NCBI GenBank assembly: GCA_019118345.1
Contig: DWZD01000046.1
Span: 1-64,000, forward strand
Direction: 5' to 3'
DNA from: Candidatus Desulfovibrio intestinavium
GTDB taxonomy: Bacteria > Desulfobacterota > Desulfovibrionia > Desulfovibrionales > Desulfovibrionaceae
Length of the DNA: 64,000 nt
A program made the translations under genes and the position numbers. The notes under the pieces are model-generated. The model ran no database searches. It was not told the origin of the DNA and saw only the letters and a list, made by a program, of their open reading frames with translations. Shown in pieces: positions 27,095-35,224 of this stretch; position 1 is the stretch's first letter; each line of letters opens with the position of its first letter.

Positions 27095-27334
27095 TCAAAC
27101 CCCTGCGTAATTGGCCAGAACGCCCTTGACCGTCTCCGGCAGTTCGGGCTTTTCCAGCTGCATGTCGGCCGGCGTTGGGCCGTAGTCCTGACGCAGTTCC
27201 TTGGCCGATGCCGTCATGGCCATGAGGTTTTCAATGCCGGTCAGCTCCTGCCCGTTGTCGAGCTTGCGTCCCAGAAAACCAAGTATGGCCTGATTGGCGT
27301 CCACGACGGGAGTGGTCAATTCAGGAATCGCCAT
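27095..27334 (-). CDS. Small protein of unknown function
   Basis: Seventy-nine residues, acidic to neutral, mostly helical in appearance (ANQAILGFLGRKLDNGQELTG, ENLMAMTASAKELRQDYG), ending in a proline-containing segment. The ATG at 27334 has a very strong AAGGAGGGG site, which argues for real translation. There is no cysteine, signal peptide or membrane segment. It precedes the 100-residue gene on the same strand, and the two probably form an operon. No family recognised. Confidence 0.6.
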   Translation of the reverse strand: MAIPELTTPVVDANQAILGFLGRKLDNGQELTGIENLMAMTASAKELRQDYGPTPADMQLEKPELPETVKGVLANYAGV

Positions 27335-27395
27335 AGTCCCCTCCTTGTTTTCTCACCTATAGCCTTTTCATTCGGCCACTGCAACCGCACCCGGT

Positions 27396-28904
27396 TCAGC
27401 GCATGGCCCGCTGGGCCGCCAGCAGCATGAGGGCGTACCGCTCCACGGGCGCAAAGTCGTCCCGCAGCGGGGCAATGGCGGGATCGGGCCGCACGTCCAT
27501 GCGTGCGGACAGCAGGGCCAGCGTCTCGGGCGGCGTCCGGCCCGTGTCCTCCAGCCAGTCCGAAGCACGCTTTTCCGGGAAGGCCAGCACCATGAGATTC
27601 TGCAGGCTTTCAGGCCGGTAGGGGCTGCCCACGCCGAAAACGTGCACCTCGGCAAAGGCGGTGAGCAGCGCCTTGTAGATGCTCTGAAAGAGCGCGGCAT
27701 CCGGCCCCTGCGCCGCCCCGATGACATTCATGAGCAGCGCGCCGCCCGGCGCCACCGCCGCCCGCAGGCGGGCGGCAGCCTCCACGGTGCCCATGTGAAA
27801 CGGTACGGTATAGCAGGAATTGAACACGTCCACAAAAACCAGATCAAATGGATCGTCCTGCCGCTCCAGAAAGGCGCGGGCATCGGCGTGAACGATGCGC
27901 AGACGCGGATCGTCCGCCGGCAGGGCGAAGTATTTGCGCGCCACCCGGGTCATGGCCGGGTCAAGCTCCACCACCGTGCAGTGCAAGGCCCTGTCCGGCA
28001 GCCCGGCGCGGCCGGAGAGCAGCCACTTGGGCACGGAATAGCCCCCGCCCCCCAGCATGAGAATGCGCTGTGCGCCGGGCGCCACATGCGGCCCCAGGGC
28101 ATAGAAACGGGTATAGGGGAAATAGAGTTCGTCCGGGGCGTCGCGATACATGCCCGACTGACTGAAGCCGGGATCCGTGGCCATGAAGCGCACCGGACGC
28201 TCGCCGTCCTTGCCGTCCATGATGCGAATGCTGTTGTAGGGGCTTTCCACCAGACGCCACGCGCCGTCCTCTGCCCTGCCGCAATCCCAGACGGCCAGCG
28301 CCAGCAGGCCAAGCAGCAGGAGCAGACGTTTCCCCAACCGGCGAAGATCGGCCAGCAGCGCGAGCAGGGCCATGCCCAGGGCCACGCCCCAGAGGATCAC
28401 GCTGCCCGGCAGCCATGAGATCAGGATGAAGCCGCCCAGAAAGGTTCCCGCGATGCTGCCCGCCGTGGACAGGGCATAGAGCCGTCCCACCGTGGCCCCG
28501 GCGGTGGCCAGCGAGGCCATGCGCAAGCGGATGATGTAGGGGCTTACCATGCCCAGACAAAAGCCCGGCAGGGCAAAGATGCCCAGAGCGGCGGCCACGG
28601 CGGCCCATTGCAGGCTGTGGATGCGGCGGCCCGCCGCCTCGCCCACGGCCTGATGAAAAAGGGCCGTCAGGGCGCAGCTCAGGGCGCAGCAGGCCAGCAG
28701 CCCGGCCAGCGCGCGCCGCGAAAGCCGCCTGTCGGCCAGCCGCCCGCCCATGTAGCCGCCCAGAGCCAGACAGGCCAGCACCACGCCGATGAGGCTTGTC
28801 CAGACCACGGCCGACGTGCCCACATGCGGGGCCAGCACCCGTGCGCCCACCATCTCCAGCACCATGACCAGCGTACCGGAGCAAAAGATGATCAGTTCAA
28901 GCAT
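27396..28904 (-). CDS. Membrane-anchored spermidine-synthase-like methyltransferase-fold protein
   Basis: A 502-residue fusion. The first ~220 residues form seven or so membrane segments (MLELIIFCSGTLVMVLEMVGARVLAP opens the first). The second half is a cytosolic SpeE-like Rossmann domain with MLGGGGYSVPKWLL, CTVVELDPAMTRVARKYF and DPFDLVFVDVFN. This architecture is common in bacteria and is annotated as spermidine synthase or fused MFS/SpeE. The polyamine-binding residues are only partly visible, so aminopropyl transfer is unproven. The ATG at 28904 overlaps the tadA stop by eight bases. The longer upstream frame is inside tadA and is not used. Confidence 0.82.
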   Translation of the reverse strand: MLELIIFCSGTLVMVLEMVGARVLAPHVGTSAVVWTSLIGVVLACLALGGYMGGRLADRRLSRRALAGLLACCALSCALTALFHQAVGEAAGRRIHSLQWAAVAAALGIFALPGFCLGMVSPYIIRLRMASLATAGATVGRLYALSTAGSIAGTFLGGFILISWLPGSVILWGVALGMALLALLADLRRLGKRLLLLLGLLALAVWDCGRAEDGAWRLVESPYNSIRIMDGKDGERPVRFMATDPGFSQSGMYRDAPDELYFPYTRFYALGPHVAPGAQRILMLGGGGYSVPKWLLSGRAGLPDRALHCTVVELDPAMTRVARKYFALPADDPRLRIVHADARAFLERQDDPFDLVFVDVFNSCYTVPFHMGTVEAAARLRAAVAPGGALLMNVIGAAQGPDAALFQSIYKALLTAFAEVHVFGVGSPYRPESLQNLMVLAFPEKRASDWLEDTGRTPPETLALLSARMDVRPDPAIAPLRDDFAPVERYALMLLAAQRAMR

Positions 28905-29457
28905 GGTCGTTTTTCCCGTCTCCCCGCAGCGGCGGAGAAGCGATGCGTGCGCGCCGCACGGCAAAGAAGTCGCGCAGGACGGCGGCGCAGTCCTCGGCGC
29001 AGATGCCGCCCATGTGCCAGACCCGATGCGGCAGGAAGGGGGCCTCCAGGGTTTCCGCACAGGAGGAGACCGCCCCGGCCAGCGCGTCGGCCGCCCCGTA
29101 GACCACGCCGGCCAGCCGGGCATGGGTCAGCGCTGCCGCGCACATGGCGCAGGGTTCCAGCGTCACCACCAGCACGCAGCCGCCCAGCCGGTAATTGCCC
29201 AGGGCCGCCCCGGCCCGGCGCAGGGCCAGCATTTCGGCATGGGCCGTGGGATCATGCCGGGCCAGCGGTTCATTGTGGGCCTCGGCCAGCAGTCGCCCGT
29301 CCGCCGCCGCCACTACCGCGCCCACGGGCACTTCGCCCGCTGCCGCCGCCAGCCGCGCCTGCCGCAGGGCCTGCTGCATGAGGCGCTCCCACGTCCAGCC
29401 CGGCGGCGGCGCGGGGCGCGGCCCGAGACAGGGCATGGGTCGCGCCCCGCACGCCAT
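28897..29457 (-). CDS. tadA: tRNA-adenosine deaminase (A34 to inosine)
   Basis: Zinc deaminase that makes inosine at the wobble position of tRNA-Arg(ACG). The 186 residues contain the catalytic HAEMLALRRAG and the zinc pair PCAMCAAALTHARL, plus GEVPVGAVV upstream and the C-terminal GIRAEEC-like helix (GICAEDCAAVLRDFF). The start is uncertain: 29457 (used) or 29436; neither has a strong ribosome site, and both keep the whole domain. A tail rich in Arg and Pro extends past the usual end. It lies between the LOG gene and the spermidine-synthase-like gene. Confidence 0.88.
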   Translation of the reverse strand: MACGARPMPCLGPRPAPPPGWTWERLMQQALRQARLAAAAGEVPVGAVVAAADGRLLAEAHNEPLARHDPTAHAEMLALRRAGAALGNYRLGGCVLVVTLEPCAMCAAALTHARLAGVVYGAADALAGAVSSCAETLEAPFLPHRVWHMGGICAEDCAAVLRDFFAVRRARIASPPLRGDGKNDHA

Positions 29458-29474
29458 TTCGTCCGCCGCGCCGC

Positions 29475-30143
29475 TTACAGGATGATGATCTTGCACAGGT
29501 GGTTCACGACTTCTTCCGGCGAATTGCAGACCGTCACCAGCCTGTCCACTTCCTCGGGGGTGATGAAGCCGCCGTCGCTCATGGCCCCGCGCAGCCAGCT
29601 CAGCAGCCCGCCCCAATACTGCCCGTCATAGAGGATGATGGGGAAGGGCCGGATGCGCTGGGTCTGGGCCAGCACGAAGGCTTCGGACAATTCGTCGATG
29701 GTGCCCATGCCGCCGGGCATGACCACATAGGCCATGGCGTACTTGACGAACATGAGCTTGCGGATGAAGAAATAATTGAAATTGCAGCGCGTCTTGACGT
29801 AGGCATTGCAGCCCTGCTCGTGCGGCAATTCGATATGCAGGCCCACGGATTCGCCGCCCGCCTCGCTGGCCCCCTTGTTGGCGGCCTCCATGATGCCCGG
29901 GCCGCCGCCGGTAATGATGCCAAAGCCCTTCTGAGCCAGCAGGGAGGCGATGCGTTCCGCATCCTTGTACACCTGGGTATCCGGCGTGGAACGCGCCGAA
30001 CCGAAAATGGAAATGCAGTTCATGGACAAATGGTTGAGCTTTTCCAGGGCGTCCACCATTTCGGCCATGATGCGGAACGTCCGCCAGGATTCGGAAGTGA
30101 CGGAGGTCATGTCGTCAATGATGTTCTGTCGCACTTCGGGCAT
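29475..30143 (-). CDS. LOG family protein (possible cytokinin-type nucleoside-5'-monophosphate phosphoribohydrolase)
   Basis: A 222-residue Rossmann-fold LOG protein, often mislabelled lysine decarboxylase. The hallmark PGGMGTIDELSEA is near residue 140 and GGGPGIMEAANKGA near 85; the conserved RKLMFVKYA arginine-lysine stretch precedes the first. The family cuts nucleoside monophosphates to base plus ribose 5-phosphate. The ATG at 30143 follows AAAGGAG; the longer frame reads into the divergent promoter region. It heads the minus-strand set LOG, tadA, SpeE-like. Confidence 0.85.
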   Translation of the reverse strand: MPEVRQNIIDDMTSVTSESWRTFRIMAEMVDALEKLNHLSMNCISIFGSARSTPDTQVYKDAERIASLLAQKGFGIITGGGPGIMEAANKGASEAGGESVGLHIELPHEQGCNAYVKTRCNFNYFFIRKLMFVKYAMAYVVMPGGMGTIDELSEAFVLAQTQRIRPFPIILYDGQYWGGLLSWLRGAMSDGGFITPEEVDRLVTVCNSPEEVVNHLCKIIIL

Positions 30144-30327
30144 GGATGACTCCTTTGGCCGGCGGGATCTCCGCACCGGGTTTGCCGGAAGTATACGGGG
30201 CAAGCGGGCGTGCGTCAAAGTCTTCATCAGCGGCGGGGGAGCTTGCACTCCCGCCGGAAGCAGGGCATAGTGTGCAATGACCGCATGCGGCACGGGCCGG
30301 CATGTCCATTCCTACCAAGGAGCTTCC

Positions 30328-31938
30328 ATGAAAGTGCAATTTCTGGGTGCGGCACAGACCGTCACCGGTTCCTGTTATGTCATCGAGGCCTGCGGCAAGC
30401 GCTTCTGCGTGGACTGCGGCATGCATCAGGGCAACAAGGCCATTGAGGAACGCAACCGCGACGCCTCGGTCTACCGGCCCGAAGCGCTGGATTTCGTTCT
30501 TGTGACCCATGCCCACATCGACCATTCCGGCCTGTTGCCCCTCATGGTCAAGGAGGGCTACGACAAGCCCATCTACTGCACCCGCGCCACGGGCGAACTG
30601 CTGGAACTCATGCTGCAGGACAGCGCCCACATTCAGGAAATGGAAGCCCAGTGGGAAGCCAAGAAATTCAGTCGGCGCGGGCTCAGCAATCCGCCCGAGG
30701 CCCTCTACACCACCGAGGACGCCCTCAAGGCCAACGAGCTCTTGCAGACCGTGGAATACCACAGCGAATTTGAGCCGGCCCCGGGCATCAAGGTCACCTA
30801 TTATGATGCCGGGCATATTCTCGGTTCCGGCAGCCTGCGCATCGAGGCCAACGAGGGGGGCAAAACCACCAGCCTGATCTTCTCCGGCGACATCGGCCGC
30901 CCGCAGGCCCTCATCGTGCGCGATCCCGAAACGCCGCCCCAGGCCGATTACATCTTCATGGAATCCACCTACGGCGACCGCAACCACAAGAACGAAAGCA
31001 GCAGCGACGCCGAACTGGCCGACGCCATCGCCTACAGCTACGGCAAGGGCGAAAAGGTCATCATTCCGGCTTTTGCCGTGGAGCGCACGCAGGAGATCCT
31101 GTACTGCCTGCATGTGCTGCGCAATCAGGGCAAACTGCCGGACGACATGCCCGTCTTCGTGGACAGCCCGCTGGCCATCCGGGCCACGGAAGTCTTCAAG
31201 CGCAACCGCGACCTCTTTGACGAGGACGCCACCCGCCTGCTCAGCAAGGGCGAGGATCCCTTCGAGCTGCCCAACCTGCGCTATACCCTCAATGTGGCCG
31301 AATCCCAGGCCATCAACGACTACAAGGGGCCGGCCATCGTTATTTCGGCCAGCGGCATGTGCAATGCCGGCCGCATCAAGCATCATCTCAAGCACAATAT
31401 CTGGCGGCCGGGCGCGAGTATCGTCTTTGTGGGCTATCAGGCCGTGGGCACCCCGGGCCGCAAGATCGTGGACAAGGCCAAGAGCATCACCCTCTTCGGC
31501 GAAGATATGGAAGTGGCGGCCCGCATCTATACCATCGGCGGCTTTTCCGCCCATGCCGGCCAGTCCCAGCTGCTGGACTGGCTCAGGCCGCTGGCGGTCA
31601 AGGGCAGTCAGGTGGTGCTCGTGCACGGCGAAGAGAAGGCGCAAGGCATTCTGGCCGGGCTTATCCGCGAACAGTTCGGCATTTCCCCGCACATCCCCGC
31701 CTATCTTGAGGAAATGACCCTGGAAGGCGGCGTGCTGCGCGAAACCGTGCTGCACGAGGCCAAGGCCCATCCCCGCGTGGACTGGGCCTTCCTCACCGGC
31801 GAGGTGGAACGCAAGTGGGGCATGTTCAAGGATCGCCTGGCCGATCTGGAGCAGCGTCCCTGGGTGGAGCAGACCGAATTGCAGGATGCCCTGGAAAAGA
31901 TGGATTACGCGCTCACGCGCCTTATTTCGCGCATGTAG
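30328..31938 (+). CDS. Metallo-beta-lactamase fold RNA-processing nuclease (beta-CASP type)
   Basis: A 536-residue beta-CASP protein of the CPSF/YsH1-like bacterial group. The metal site has THAHIDHSG (residues ~65-73), GHILGSGS, and SGDIG. The CASP part has MESTYGDR, FAVERTQEIL, ISASGMCNAGRIKHHL and the terminal GGFSAHAGQSQLL and LVHGE. These proteins cut RNA, sometimes tRNA or mRNA 3' regions. The ATG at 30328 has AAGGAG eight bases upstream. The gene is alone on its strand, divergent from the LOG gene, with a hairpin after it. Confidence 0.88.
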   Translation: MKVQFLGAAQTVTGSCYVIEACGKRFCVDCGMHQGNKAIEERNRDASVYRPEALDFVLVTHAHIDHSGLLPLMVKEGYDKPIYCTRATGELLELMLQDSAHIQEMEAQWEAKKFSRRGLSNPPEALYTTEDALKANELLQTVEYHSEFEPAPGIKVTYYDAGHILGSGSLRIEANEGGKTTSLIFSGDIGRPQALIVRDPETPPQADYIFMESTYGDRNHKNESSSDAELADAIAYSYGKGEKVIIPAFAVERTQEILYCLHVLRNQGKLPDDMPVFVDSPLAIRATEVFKRNRDLFDEDATRLLSKGEDPFELPNLRYTLNVAESQAINDYKGPAIVISASGMCNAGRIKHHLKHNIWRPGASIVFVGYQAVGTPGRKIVDKAKSITLFGEDMEVAARIYTIGGFSAHAGQSQLLDWLRPLAVKGSQVVLVHGEEKAQGILAGLIREQFGISPHIPAYLEEMTLEGGVLRETVLHEAKAHPRVDWAFLTGEVERKWGMFKDRLADLEQRPWVEQTELQDALEKMDYALTRLISRM

Positions 31939-31966
31939 CGCCCTTTGCTGAATCGACACGCCCGGA

Positions 31967-31990
31967 GGGGGAGAGCCGTGGCTCTCCCCC
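31967..31990. terminator. Hairpin after the beta-CASP nuclease gene
   Basis: GGGGGAGAGCC pairs with GGCTCTCCCCC almost without a loop, 28 bases after the stop and before rsmD. No T-tract follows. Confidence 0.55.
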
Positions 31991-32073
31991 GGCCCGCGTC
32001 CCCGGAGCCGCTGCGGCAGACCCGACGGCGCGGCGTTTCTTCCGGGCCGCTGCCGGGAACCCTGTGACATACC

Positions 32074-32625
32074 ATGCGAATCATTGCCGGAACACTGGGC
32101 GGACGGCGCCTGAAAACCGTGGAAGGCGAAGGCTATCGCCCGGCCATGGGCAAGACGCGCGAGGCGCTCTTTTCCATGCTGGAGGCGCGCGGCCTTGTCT
32201 GGGACGGCCTGCGCGTGCTGGATCTCTTTGCGGGCAGCGGCAGCCTGGCCTTTGAATGTCTGAGTCGCGGCGCGGCCGAGGCCCTGCTCGTGGAGCAGGC
32301 CGCGCCCGCCGTCAAGTGCCTTGTCCGCAATATCGAGGATCTCGGCCTGACGGATCGGGCGCATCTGCTCAGGGAGGATGTGCGCAAGGCCCTGCTGCGG
32401 CCCCCGCGCCTGCCCTTCGGCCTTGTCTTTCTCGATCCGCCCTATCACAAGAATCTCTGCAACATGGCGCTGACCGGCCTTGTGGAACGCGACTGGCTGG
32501 CGCCCGACGCCCTTGTCGTGGCCGAGGTGGAACCCCGCGCCGACATCCGGGCGCCCTCCCGGCTGGAGCCGCTCGCCGAACGCCATTTCGGACAGACCCG
32601 CATCCTCATCTGGACGTACGCATGA
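32074..32625 (+). CDS. rsmD: 16S rRNA (guanine966-N2)-methyltransferase
   Basis: SAM-dependent methyltransferase acting on G966 of the small-subunit rRNA. The 183 residues show MRIIAGTLGGRRL at the start, the R-P-A/T...REALFSML region, the SAM motif LDLFAGSGSLAFE near 50 and the catalytic DPPY near 125. All are diagnostic of RsmD. The stop overlaps the coaD ATG (ATGA), an arrangement of rsmD and coaD found in very many bacteria. Confidence 0.93.
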   Translation: MRIIAGTLGGRRLKTVEGEGYRPAMGKTREALFSMLEARGLVWDGLRVLDLFAGSGSLAFECLSRGAAEALLVEQAAPAVKCLVRNIEDLGLTDRAHLLREDVRKALLRPPRLPFGLVFLDPPYHKNLCNMALTGLVERDWLAPDALVVAEVEPRADIRAPSRLEPLAERHFGQTRILIWTYA

Positions 32626-33170
32626 AAACCGCCCTCTATCCCGGAACCTTCGATCCCCTGACCAACGGGCATGTCGCGCTCATCCGACGCGGTCTCGAAG
32701 TCTTTGACCGCATCATCGTCGCCGTGGCCGACAATACCCCCAAGAAGCCGCTTTTCTCGCAGGAAGAACGGGTGAACATGGCCCGCGAGGCCCTTGCCGA
32801 CGAGGAGCGCGTGCTCGTGGAACCCTTTTCCGGACTCACGGTGGAATATGCCAGCAAGCGCGGCGCCTGCGCCCTGCTGCGCGGGCTGCGGGCCGTGAGC
32901 GACTTTGAATATGAATTTCAGCTGGCGCTCATGAACCGCCGCCTGCAGCGCCACATTCAGACCGTCTTTCTCATGACGGACTACCAGTGGCTGTTCATCA
33001 GCTCCACCATCGTCAAGGCCGCCGCCAGCCACGGCGCGGACATCGAGGGACTGGTGCCGGAAAACGTCCGCCTGCGCCTTGAGGAAAAATACGCCAACGG
33101 CGAAGTGCGGCAGGGCACGCCCTGCCTTTCCGCACCCTTCGGCGGCTTTCGCCCGCCGGACAAGGCATGA
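32622..33170 (+). CDS. coaD: Phosphopantetheine adenylyltransferase
   Basis: Fourth step of coenzyme A synthesis: 4'-phosphopantetheine + ATP to dephospho-CoA. The nucleotidyl-transferase motifs are YPGTFDPLTNGHV (residues 6-18) and ISSTIVKAAASHGADIEGLVP near 128. The protein has 182 residues, about 20 more than usual. The extra C-terminal part, after EEKYANG, is polar and ends in PPDKA. The start overlaps the rsmD stop and the stop overlaps the miaA start, so the three genes are one coupled unit. Confidence 0.93.
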   Translation: MKTALYPGTFDPLTNGHVALIRRGLEVFDRIIVAVADNTPKKPLFSQEERVNMAREALADEERVLVEPFSGLTVEYASKRGACALLRGLRAVSDFEYEFQLALMNRRLQRHIQTVFLMTDYQWLFISSTIVKAAASHGADIEGLVPENVRLRLEEKYANGEVRQGTPCLSAPFGGFRPPDKA

Positions 33171-34084
33171 ATGCGCCCCTGCCCGTCATCTGTCTGGCCG
33201 GGCCGACAGGCTGCGGCAAGACGGCCGTGGCCATAGCGCTAGCCCGCGAGCTGGGGGCGGAAATCATCAATGCCGATTCACGGCAGGTCTATGCCGACTT
33301 CCCCATCATCACGGCCCAGCCCACGGCTGAGGAACGCGCGGCCTGCCCCCATCACCTCTACGGCTTTTTGCCCACGGAGGCCAAAATCAGCGCGGGCCGC
33401 TGGGCCGATATGGCCGTGGCCGCCGCGCGCGATCTGCTGGCCCGGGGCAGGCGCGTTCTGCTGGTGGGCGGCACCGGTCTCTACTTTCAGACCCTTTTGC
33501 GGGGCATTGCCGCCATTCCGCCCGTGGATCCGGCCATCACCGCCCGTCGGGAGGCGCGCCTGGCCGCCGAAGGCCCCGCCGCCCTGCACGCCGAGCTGCA
33601 CCGGGCAGACCCGGCCTATGCGGCCCGCATCCACCCCCATGACCGGCAACGCATCGTCCGCGCCCTCGACGTGCTGGAGGCCACGGGCAGGCCCTTCAGC
33701 TGGTGGCATGCGCACGCCATGAGCGCCCCGGCCTGCGCGGGGCCGCTCTACTATATGGCGCCGACGCTGGACTGGCTGGAACCGCGCCTGGCCGCCCGCA
33801 TTGACGCCATGCTCGAGGCGGGCGCGCTGGACGAGGCCCGCGCGGCCCGGACGCGCAATGACGATCCCGCCGCCCCGGGCTGGTCGGGCATCGGCTGCGC
33901 CGAAGTGCTGGCCCATCTGCGCGGCGAGATCGCCCTCGATGCCTGCCGCGCCCTCTGGCTGCGCAACACCCGGGCCTACGCCAAGCGCCAGCTGACCTGG
34001 TTTCGCGGTCGTCCGCGGGCCGTGGCCGTGCCGCCCGCCGATGCCGACGCCCTGCGGGCGCGCCTGCGGGCCGACGGCCTCTGA
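33167..34084 (+). CDS. miaA: tRNA dimethylallyltransferase
   Basis: Adds a dimethylallyl group to A37 of tRNAs that read UNN codons. The 305 residues have the P-loop GPTGCGKTAVA (11-21), INADSRQVYADFPI, the GGTGLYFQTLL motif near 100, HPHDRQRIVRALDVLE near 160 and RNTRAYAKRQLTWFR near 275. It is coupled to coaD by an ATGA overlap. An interval of about 160 bases follows before the cytochrome operon. Confidence 0.92.
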   Translation: MNAPLPVICLAGPTGCGKTAVAIALARELGAEIINADSRQVYADFPIITAQPTAEERAACPHHLYGFLPTEAKISAGRWADMAVAAARDLLARGRRVLLVGGTGLYFQTLLRGIAAIPPVDPAITARREARLAAEGPAALHAELHRADPAYAARIHPHDRQRIVRALDVLEATGRPFSWWHAHAMSAPACAGPLYYMAPTLDWLEPRLAARIDAMLEAGALDEARAARTRNDDPAAPGWSGIGCAEVLAHLRGEIALDACRALWLRNTRAYAKRQLTWFRGRPRAVAVPPADADALRARLRADGL

Positions 34085-34139
34085 AAAATGCCGCCCGGGC
34101 CTCCGCTCCACGGAGAATGGCAGGGGAACGTATCATGCC

Positions 34140-34168
34140 TTGACGCGTCCGCAAGCTGCGCGTACCTT
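34140..34168 (+). promoter_or_regulatory. Candidate promoter of the nine-heme cytochrome operon
   Basis: TTGACG (34140-34145), a 17-base spacer and a weak TACCTT, about 75 bases before the nhcA start. The -35 matches the consensus at five positions, the -10 at three. No clear operator dyad is seen. Confidence 0.35.
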
Positions 34169-34246
34169 AATAGGAGCAACTCTTATCGCAGGCGGGCGCC
34201 GTGACCGATGCCGACGCCCAAGGCGACAACGCTCAAGGAAATGTCT

Positions 34247-35212
34247 ATGAGGCACGTTCTTCTTTCCCTGACAGGCTTGCTGCTGCTGACCTGCTGTCTC
34301 CGGCCCGCCGGTGCGCGGGCGGCTGCGGTTGACGAACTGGAAGCCACGGACAGCGGCGCGCCGACGGCCATCATGATGCTGCCCGCCGCCGACGGCAATG
34401 GGCGCGGCAGCATGAAACCCGTCGTCTTCAACCACCTCATCCACGAACGCAAGGTCGAGGACTGCACCGCCTGCCACCATACGGGCGATCCGCAGAAATG
34501 CAGCGATTGCCACACCCTTGGCGGCTCTGAGGAAGGCAAGTACATCACGCTGGAGCGAGCCATGCACGCGACCAACATCGCCCCGCGCGCCGACGGCGTG
34601 ACGCCGCAGAGCTGCGTGAGCTGTCACGAACAGCAGCTCAAGCGGCGGGAATGCGCGGGTTGCCACAGCATCGTCAGGCCCGCGCGGGACGACAAGTGGT
34701 GCGCCGTCTGCCACAGCGTCAGCGACGGCATGAGCGCCGAACAGCTGCGTCAGGCCGCCTCGGGCAACCTGCCGGACGAAGAACGGGAAGAACTGGCCGC
34801 CAGAACCGTGCTTGAAAAGCGTTACGCCGAAGCCCTGCGGCCCGAACAGCTGCCCAGCCGCGTCCGCATCGACGGCCTGTCGGACAAGTTCGGCCCCAAC
34901 CTTTTCAATCACCGGCGACATGTGGCCTCGCTCATGCGGCGCATTCAGGACGACAAGCTGGCCGCCGCCTTCCACAGCGATCCGGCCACGCTCTGTACGG
35001 CCTGCCACCACAACAGCCCGGCCTCGGCCACGCCGCCGCCCTGCTCCAGCTGTCACGCGACGCGCATTTCGCCCGAGCATCCCGGCAAGCCCGCCCTCAA
35101 GGCCGCCTACCATCTGCAATGCATGGGTTGCCATGACGGCATGCAGGTCGCCCGCCCGCTCAAGACCTCCTGCGCCAGCTGCCACAAGCCGCGCGCCGGA
35201 GAAGGGCAATAG
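34247..35212 (+). CDS. nhcA: Nine-heme cytochrome c (periplasmic electron entry subunit)
   Basis: Periplasmic multiheme cytochrome. Nine CxxCH sites start at residues 73, 85, 123, 136, 152, 250, 266, 292 and 309, grouped five plus four as in the 9Hc protein of Desulfovibrio desulfuricans, where two cytochrome-c3-like domains flank an extra heme. The 321-residue precursor has a Sec signal cut after about residue 25; the mature size of about 296 matches. The start at 34247 is preferred because AAGGAA lies seven bases upstream; the ATG at 34241 touches it. Such cytochromes take electrons from periplasmic hydrogenase through cytochrome c3 and pass them to the membrane subunits encoded next. Confidence 0.9.
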   Translation: MRHVLLSLTGLLLLTCCLRPAGARAAAVDELEATDSGAPTAIMMLPAADGNGRGSMKPVVFNHLIHERKVEDCTACHHTGDPQKCSDCHTLGGSEEGKYITLERAMHATNIAPRADGVTPQSCVSCHEQQLKRRECAGCHSIVRPARDDKWCAVCHSVSDGMSAEQLRQAASGNLPDEEREELAARTVLEKRYAEALRPEQLPSRVRIDGLSDKFGPNLFNHRRHVASLMRRIQDDKLAAAFHSDPATLCTACHHNSPASATPPPCSSCHATRISPEHPGKPALKAAYHLQCMGCHDGMQVARPLKTSCASCHKPRAGEGQ

Positions 35213-35224
35213 GAGGAAGTCCGC

